The translations under genes and the position numbers were made by a program. Source: Roseivirga sp. (GTDB lineage: Bacteria; Bacteroidota; Bacteroidia; Cytophagales; Cyclobacteriaceae). From it: a stretch of DNA of 64,000 nucleotides. The stretch covers positions 61,961 through 125,960 of the forward strand of contig JAJCYM010000020.1 in NCBI GenBank assembly GCA_029262895.1, read 5' to 3'. The notes beneath the pieces were generated by a model. It had not been told where the DNA came from. It saw only the letters and a program-made list of their open reading frames with translations, and searched no databases. Shown in pieces: positions 59,876 through 64,000 of this stretch (positions are counted from its first letter, which is position 1; every line of letters starts with the position of its first letter).

Positions 59876-61969
59876 ATGCCGTCATTCTTTGAGACCAGAA
59901 TAGAATTTCTGAAAGGGGTTGGACCCCAAAAGGCGGCTCTTATCAATACCGAATTAGGCCTTTTTACCTATGCCGACCTGATTCAACACTATCCTTTTCG
60001 ATACGAAGACCGGACTAAATTCCATCAGATTTCAGCATTAAATGCCGACATGCCCTACGTGCAGATCAAAGGGCGAATCCGCAAAATCAAGACCATTGGC
60101 CAAATGAGAAAAAAGCGATTGGTGGTCACCTTTGAAGATGGTACAGGTGAGATAGAGTTGATTTGGTTCAAGGGAATCGAATGGATATCAAAAAAACTCA
60201 GGCCTGGCGTTGACTACGTGATCTTTGGCAAGCCTACTGTCTATGGCAGAAAAATCAATATTGCCCATCCTGAACTAGAGGTACTCACCACACAGAATGA
60301 AAAAAACTCCCTGCTCCAACCCGTTTATCACACCACTGAAAAACTAAAGTCGAGATACCTGGACAGCAAGGCGATTAGCAAGATGGTAAGGCAAGTCATC
60401 ACCATGGCTGAGAACTATATCATGGAGACTTTGCCAGAATCTCTTCTTAGTCAATTTGGCCTGATCGAGAAGAAGTTTGCCCTTTGGCATATTCATTTTC
60501 CGTCAAACAATGAACTGCTCAAAAAGGCGCAATTCCGATTAAAGTTTGAAGAGCTATTCTATATCCAACTGAGGTTATTAAAGCTGAAACTAACGCGGAA
60601 AGAGGAGTTTCAAGGGCAAGTATTTAATGATTCGACCTTACTCACAGATTTTTATAAAAATCACCTACCATTTGAATTAACTCAGGCCCAGAAAAGGGTA
60701 ATCAAGGAGATTTATCAAGACATGAAGTCGGGCAAACAGATGAACAGACTGCTACAGGGTGATGTGGGTAGCGGAAAAACCATTGTTGCCTTTATCTGTA
60801 TGCTTCTGGTGGTAGGCAAGGGCGGACAGGCGAGTATGATGGCGCCCACCGAAATTCTTGCCGACCAGCACTATGAGGGCTTAAAGGAATACGCAGATAA
60901 ACTCAACATCGGCATTGCCCGACTTAAAGGATCAACCAAAGTCAAAGAAAGGAGGTTGATCCACGAAGGCTTGCTGAATGGCTCCATACAGATATTGGTA
61001 GGCACCCACGCCTTGATTGAAGACATAGTGCAATTTCAAAACCTGGGATTGGCCATTATTGATGAACAACACCGCTTTGGCGTGGCACAACGGGCCAAGC
61101 TTTGGGGTAAAAACCGAGAGGTCCATCCGCATGTACTAGTGATGACCGCGACACCCATCCCCAGAACATTAGCCATGACCCTTTATGGTGACTTGGATGT
61201 GTCTACCATTGATGAATTGCCAAAAGGCCGAAAGCCCATTGAGACTCACCATCAATATGAAAGCAAGCGCCTGCAGGTCTTTGGCTTTATGAAGGAGCAG
61301 ATAGCGGCAGGCAGGCAGATTTATATTGTTTATCCATTGATAGAAGAGTCTTCCAAAATGGACTTGAAGGATCTAATGGATGGTTATGAAAGTATCTCAC
61401 GGGCTTTCCCTGACAACCATGTGAGCATTGTCCATGGAAAAATGAAGGCACAGGACAAGGATTTTGAGATGCAGCGCTTTGTGCGGCACGAGACCCAGAT
61501 TATGGTCGCCACAACAGTAATTGAGGTGGGCGTCAACGTGCCTAATGCATCCGTTATGGTGATAGAAAATGCAGAACGTTTTGGTCTGGCGCAGCTACAT
61601 CAATTGCGTGGGCGTGTCGGCCGTGGGGCTGAACAGTCCTACTGTATCCTTATGACAGACTACAAATTGAGCAAGGAGGCCAGAACCCGATTAGACACCA
61701 TGGTGCGCACAAATAATGGTTTTGAGATTGCTGATATGGACCTTAGGCTTCGCGGACCAGGAGATCTGACTGGCACACAACAAAGTGGGGTGCTCGACCT
61801 CCTGATTGCTGATATCTCCAAGGACCAGCAGATTCTCCAAACTGCCCGAAATGCAGCGCAGGATATTTTAGAAGCTGACTCAAATCTTGAAAAGGCAGAG
61901 AACCAGAATATTCTCCGTCATATCAATTCACTTAAGAAGTCGGTGGTGAATTGGGGGAGGATTAGTTAG
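59876..61969 (+). CDS. recG: ATP-dependent DNA helicase RecG
   Basis: 697 residues, full length. Wedge/OB domain at the N-terminus (VGPQKAALINTELGLFTYADLIQHYPFRYEDRT, VTFEDGTGEIELIWF). Helicase motifs: Walker A LLQGDVGSGKTIVAF, DEQH in AIIDEQHRFGVAQRA, TATPIPRTLAMTLYGDLD, and the GRVGRG motif VI with TVIEVGVNVPNA. It reverses stalled forks and branch-migrates junctions. It is the last clear core gene before the composition change. Confidence 0.97.
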   Translation: MPSFFETRIEFLKGVGPQKAALINTELGLFTYADLIQHYPFRYEDRTKFHQISALNADMPYVQIKGRIRKIKTIGQMRKKRLVVTFEDGTGEIELIWFKGIEWISKKLRPGVDYVIFGKPTVYGRKINIAHPELEVLTTQNEKNSLLQPVYHTTEKLKSRYLDSKAISKMVRQVITMAENYIMETLPESLLSQFGLIEKKFALWHIHFPSNNELLKKAQFRLKFEELFYIQLRLLKLKLTRKEEFQGQVFNDSTLLTDFYKNHLPFELTQAQKRVIKEIYQDMKSGKQMNRLLQGDVGSGKTIVAFICMLLVVGKGGQASMMAPTEILADQHYEGLKEYADKLNIGIARLKGSTKVKERRLIHEGLLNGSIQILVGTHALIEDIVQFQNLGLAIIDEQHRFGVAQRAKLWGKNREVHPHVLVMTATPIPRTLAMTLYGDLDVSTIDELPKGRKPIETHHQYESKRLQVFGFMKEQIAAGRQIYIVYPLIEESSKMDLKDLMDGYESISRAFPDNHVSIVHGKMKAQDKDFEMQRFVRHETQIMVATTVIEVGVNVPNASVMVIENAERFGLAQLHQLRGRVGRGAEQSYCILMTDYKLSKEARTRLDTMVRTNNGFEIADMDLRLRGPGDLTGTQQSGVLDLLIADISKDQQILQTARNAAQDILEADSNLEKAENQNILRHINSLKKSVVNWGRIS

Positions 61970-62055
61970 TTTGTTAGACTTCAGATGTCAGATATTAGAC
62001 ATTTGGCTTAGTTGTAAGAGGTCATATTCCATCTCAAAGCTCCCAGGTAAAGTAT

Positions 62056-62071
62056 CCCCCGCTGGCGGGGG
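62056..62071. repeat. GC-rich REP-like hairpin after recG
   Basis: Arms 62056-62062 and 62065-62071 (C5GC and GCG5) are perfect, with a 2-base loop, followed by a G-rich tail to about 62081. Such GC-rich palindromes recur between genes in many Bacteroidota. The stretch 61970-62234 has no gene that I can see. Confidence 0.5.
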
Positions 62072-62234
62072 TAGGGGGTGGATTTACTCTAACGCCATAC
62101 GTCATTCCCAACCTGACCGGGAACCCTCATAGCCAATTTCAAAACAACTAAGTTGACCGTTAGAACTATATAACTATACCAACAAATAAATTTCATTAAA
62201 TTAGATATTAGCTTAATGCAAAAGACATTGAAAA

Positions 62235-64000
62235 ATGAAAAGCCCTCATATACCTGCCGAACTAAAAAAAGCCATTTGTAATAATCGACTAATTATCTTC
62301 GTTGGAGCGGGTCTATCTTATGAATTAATAAATAAAGAGGGTAAGTCATTAAAGGGATGGAGAAATCTCGTAGAACAGATTTTGCTCGACTTAAAATTCA
62401 AGAGTTATGATATTGATGCTTTAATACCCTTAGTAAAAAAGTATGATCCAATAAAGGTCTTAGACCTAATTGAATCTGACAGCAGTATTCCTAAAAGCGA
62501 AATATACAATTTCATCAAAGAATACTTAGAGTTAGATGATGACAACAATGATTATAGCCTACATGAAAAGTTGCATAGGTTATCTCCTAAACTAATCACA
62601 ACCAATTATGATACTGCTTTCGAAAGGGCTGTTCCAGATCTTAGAAAATATAAAGCATATAAAGGCAAGAATTATGAATTAACGACCCATAAAGATCGAA
62701 ATTCTACTCTGCTTTTTAAGCTTCATGGCTGCTATGAAGATGCAGATTCTATGGTATTGTTTCCTACTAATTATGCCAACCTTTATGAAAATCCGAATAG
62801 AGATGCCGAACATTCATTACTTGTACTAAAAAATATTGTCTTTAATAATTCAATACTTTTCATTGGAACGGGTATGGGAGATTTTCAGATTAATAATTTA
62901 TTCCAAGAAATAGAAAAAATTCAAGGCGAGTATAATCAGAAGCACTTCATCATTACAAATAGACCTTTGGAAAGGCAACTGAATTTCTTGGAAGCTCTTT
63001 TTGTAGAAGATTATTCAGAAATTGAAGAATTCATTGAGGTCTTAATTTCAATGAAGGAAGAATGTGGTAGCAACGAATCTATAGAAATTGTTGCACTAAG
63101 AAAACAACTCCTTGAAGCAAATAAAAAAATTCAAGCGTTCGAATCTGGAGTTATCCCCAATAAAGACAAATTATTAGAAAGAGAAGCGCTGAAATATCTT
63201 TCAAAAGGAATTGAGTTACATCTTTCAGATGAGCCAGAAAAAGCTTTAAATGAATACAAAATAGCCTTAGAGCTAAAACCTGATCTTTACGAAGCATTCT
63301 ACAACTGGGGAAACTATTTAGGAAACCTCGCACGGAACAAAGAAGGAAAAGAAGCAGAGGAATTATACAATCAGGCGTTTGAAAAATTTCAAAAAGCAAT
63401 TGATATCAAACCGGACCTTCACGAAGCATTCAACAATTGGGGAACAGATTTGGGAAGCCTGGCACAAAACAAAGAAGGAAAAGAAGCAGAGGAATTATAC
63501 AGAGAAGCATTTGAGAAATTCAAAAAGGCCATAAATATTAAACCAGACGACCACGGGGCGTTCAACAACTGGGGAGCCTATTTGGGAAACCTGGCACAGA
63601 GCAAAGAAGGAAAAGAAGCAGAAGAATTGTACAGAGAGGCACTTGAAAAATTGGAAAAGGCCATCGACATCAAACCGGATAAACAAGAGGCCTTCTACAA
63701 CTGGGGGACTTATTTAGGAAACCTCGCAGGGAACAAAGAAGGAAAAGAAGCAGAAAAATTGTACAGAGAGGCATTTGAGAAATTCGAAAAGGCCATTGAG
63801 ATCAAACCAGACGATCACGAGACGTTCGACAACTGGGGAACAGATTTAGGAAGCCTGGCACAAAACAAAAAAGGAAAAGAAGCAGATGAATTGTACAGGG
63901 AGGCATTTGAGAAATTCGAAAAGGCCATTGAGATCAAACCAGACGATCACGAGGCCTTCAACAACTGGGGAAACTCTTTAGGAGACCTGGCACAGAACAA
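62235..64000 (+). CDS. SIR2-TPR protein, putative NADase defence effector, 3' end outside window
   Basis: 588 codons from the ATG at 62235 with no stop before the window ends. Residues 1 to about 275 form a SIR2-type domain: the NAD loop IIFVGAGLSYE (GAG 24-26), ITTNYD with Asn124, FKLHG with His164, and SILFIGTGMGDFQI. Asn and His are 40 residues apart, as in the ThsA NADase. A short coiled coil (about 283-303) leads to one canonical TPR and then 44-residue TPR-like units with WG at residues 358, 402, 446, 490, 534 and 578. It is AT-rich in the SIR2 part. By family knowledge SIR2-TPR proteins are NAD-depleting anti-phage factors; here this is inferred. Confidence 0.85.
   Translation, partial: MKSPHIPAELKKAICNNRLIIFVGAGLSYELINKEGKSLKGWRNLVEQILLDLKFKSYDIDALIPLVKKYDPIKVLDLIESDSSIPKSEIYNFIKEYLELDDDNNDYSLHEKLHRLSPKLITTNYDTAFERAVPDLRKYKAYKGKNYELTTHKDRNSTLLFKLHGCYEDADSMVLFPTNYANLYENPNRDAEHSLLVLKNIVFNNSILFIGTGMGDFQINNLFQEIEKIQGEYNQKHFIITNRPLERQLNFLEALFVEDYSEIEEFIEVLISMKEECGSNESIEIVALRKQLLEANKKIQAFESGVIPNKDKLLEREALKYLSKGIELHLSDEPEKALNEYKIALELKPDLYEAFYNWGNYLGNLARNKEGKEAEELYNQAFEKFQKAIDIKPDLHEAFNNWGTDLGSLAQNKEGKEAEELYREAFEKFKKAINIKPDDHGAFNNWGAYLGNLAQSKEGKEAEELYREALEKLEKAIDIKPDKQEAFYNWGTYLGNLAGNKEGKEAEKLYREAFEKFEKAIEIKPDDHETFDNWGTDLGSLAQNKKGKEADELYREAFEKFEKAIEIKPDDHEAFNNWGNSLGDLAQN
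63306..64000 (+). repeat. 132-bp tandem repeat array coding for 44-residue TPR units
   Basis: The codons TGG-GG recur at 63306, 63438, 63570, 63702, 63834 and 63966, exactly 132 bases apart. Within each unit the stretch coding NKEGKEAEELYREAFEKF is nearly identical at the DNA level. The array is in frame with the SIR2 gene and continues beyond the window. Confidence 0.92.

Noticed and set aside
63151..63686. Minus-strand frames within the TPR array
   Set aside because: They are reflections of the repeated plus-strand SIR2-TPR gene, which has the motifs.
63306..64000. Regular direct repeats as a CRISPR array
   Set aside because: Period 132, in frame, coding for TPR units, with no unique spacers between short repeats.

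Overview
The window reads as a chromosome segment of a gliding, facultatively respiring member of the Bacteroidota, most likely order Cytophagales. Evidence: three gliding-motility genes (gldB, gldE, gldD), a fused ccoNO oxidase subunit, a clade II type nos cluster, start regions with little Shine-Dalgarno signal, and several promoters carrying the Bacteroidota -7 motif TAnnTTTG. Genus is an inference. No rRNA, tRNA, CRISPR array or insertion sequence was recognised.

Layout. 1-6 kb: the 3' part of a radical SAM/SPASM gene, an orphan FeoB-associated small protein, an inositol-phosphatase-like gene, two exported proteins (TraB-like lipoprotein, Tat-like aminotransferase V), and a tight minus-strand operon (DUF493, lipoprotein methyltransferase, PCD, rsmI). 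6-14 kb: a minus-strand envelope block (coaX, outer-membrane protein, TPR protein, lptC, CNNM/CBS protein, SurA/PpiD-like isomerase). 14-28 kb: housekeeping (anmK, amino-acid dehydrogenase, nhaD, Fur-type repressor, gpmI, nadC, uvrA, ECF sigma factor), including an exported duplicate of the dehydrogenase C-terminus. 28-34 kb: nth, asnB, a glycosyltransferase, a CPBP protease cassette between 44-bp direct repeats, and gldB.

34.6-53.2 kb is a respiratory island. It holds a Crp/Fnr regulator, universal stress proteins, the cbb3 oxidase genes with their maturation factors (ccoI, ccoS, ccoNO, ccoQ, ccoP, ccoG, ccoH, SafE), and a facing nitrous-oxide reductase operon (cytochrome c, fasciclin lipoprotein, nosZ, membrane protein, nosL, nosD, nosF, nosY, cupin). 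Three FNR-type palindromes TGAT-N4-ATCA lie before the first USP gene, ccoNO and the nos operon. This suggests joint low-oxygen control by the local regulator. 53-62 kb is again core: RNase G, a 29-residue AURKAIP1/COX24-type protein, a TPR protein, HU, mutY, ssb, gldE, gldD, recG.

After recG the base composition turns AT-rich. A large open gene runs off the window end. It joins a SIR2-type NADase domain to an array of nearly identical 44-residue TPR units. It is the best candidate for a less-described system here, probably an NAD-depleting anti-phage protein, and may open a defence island beyond the window.
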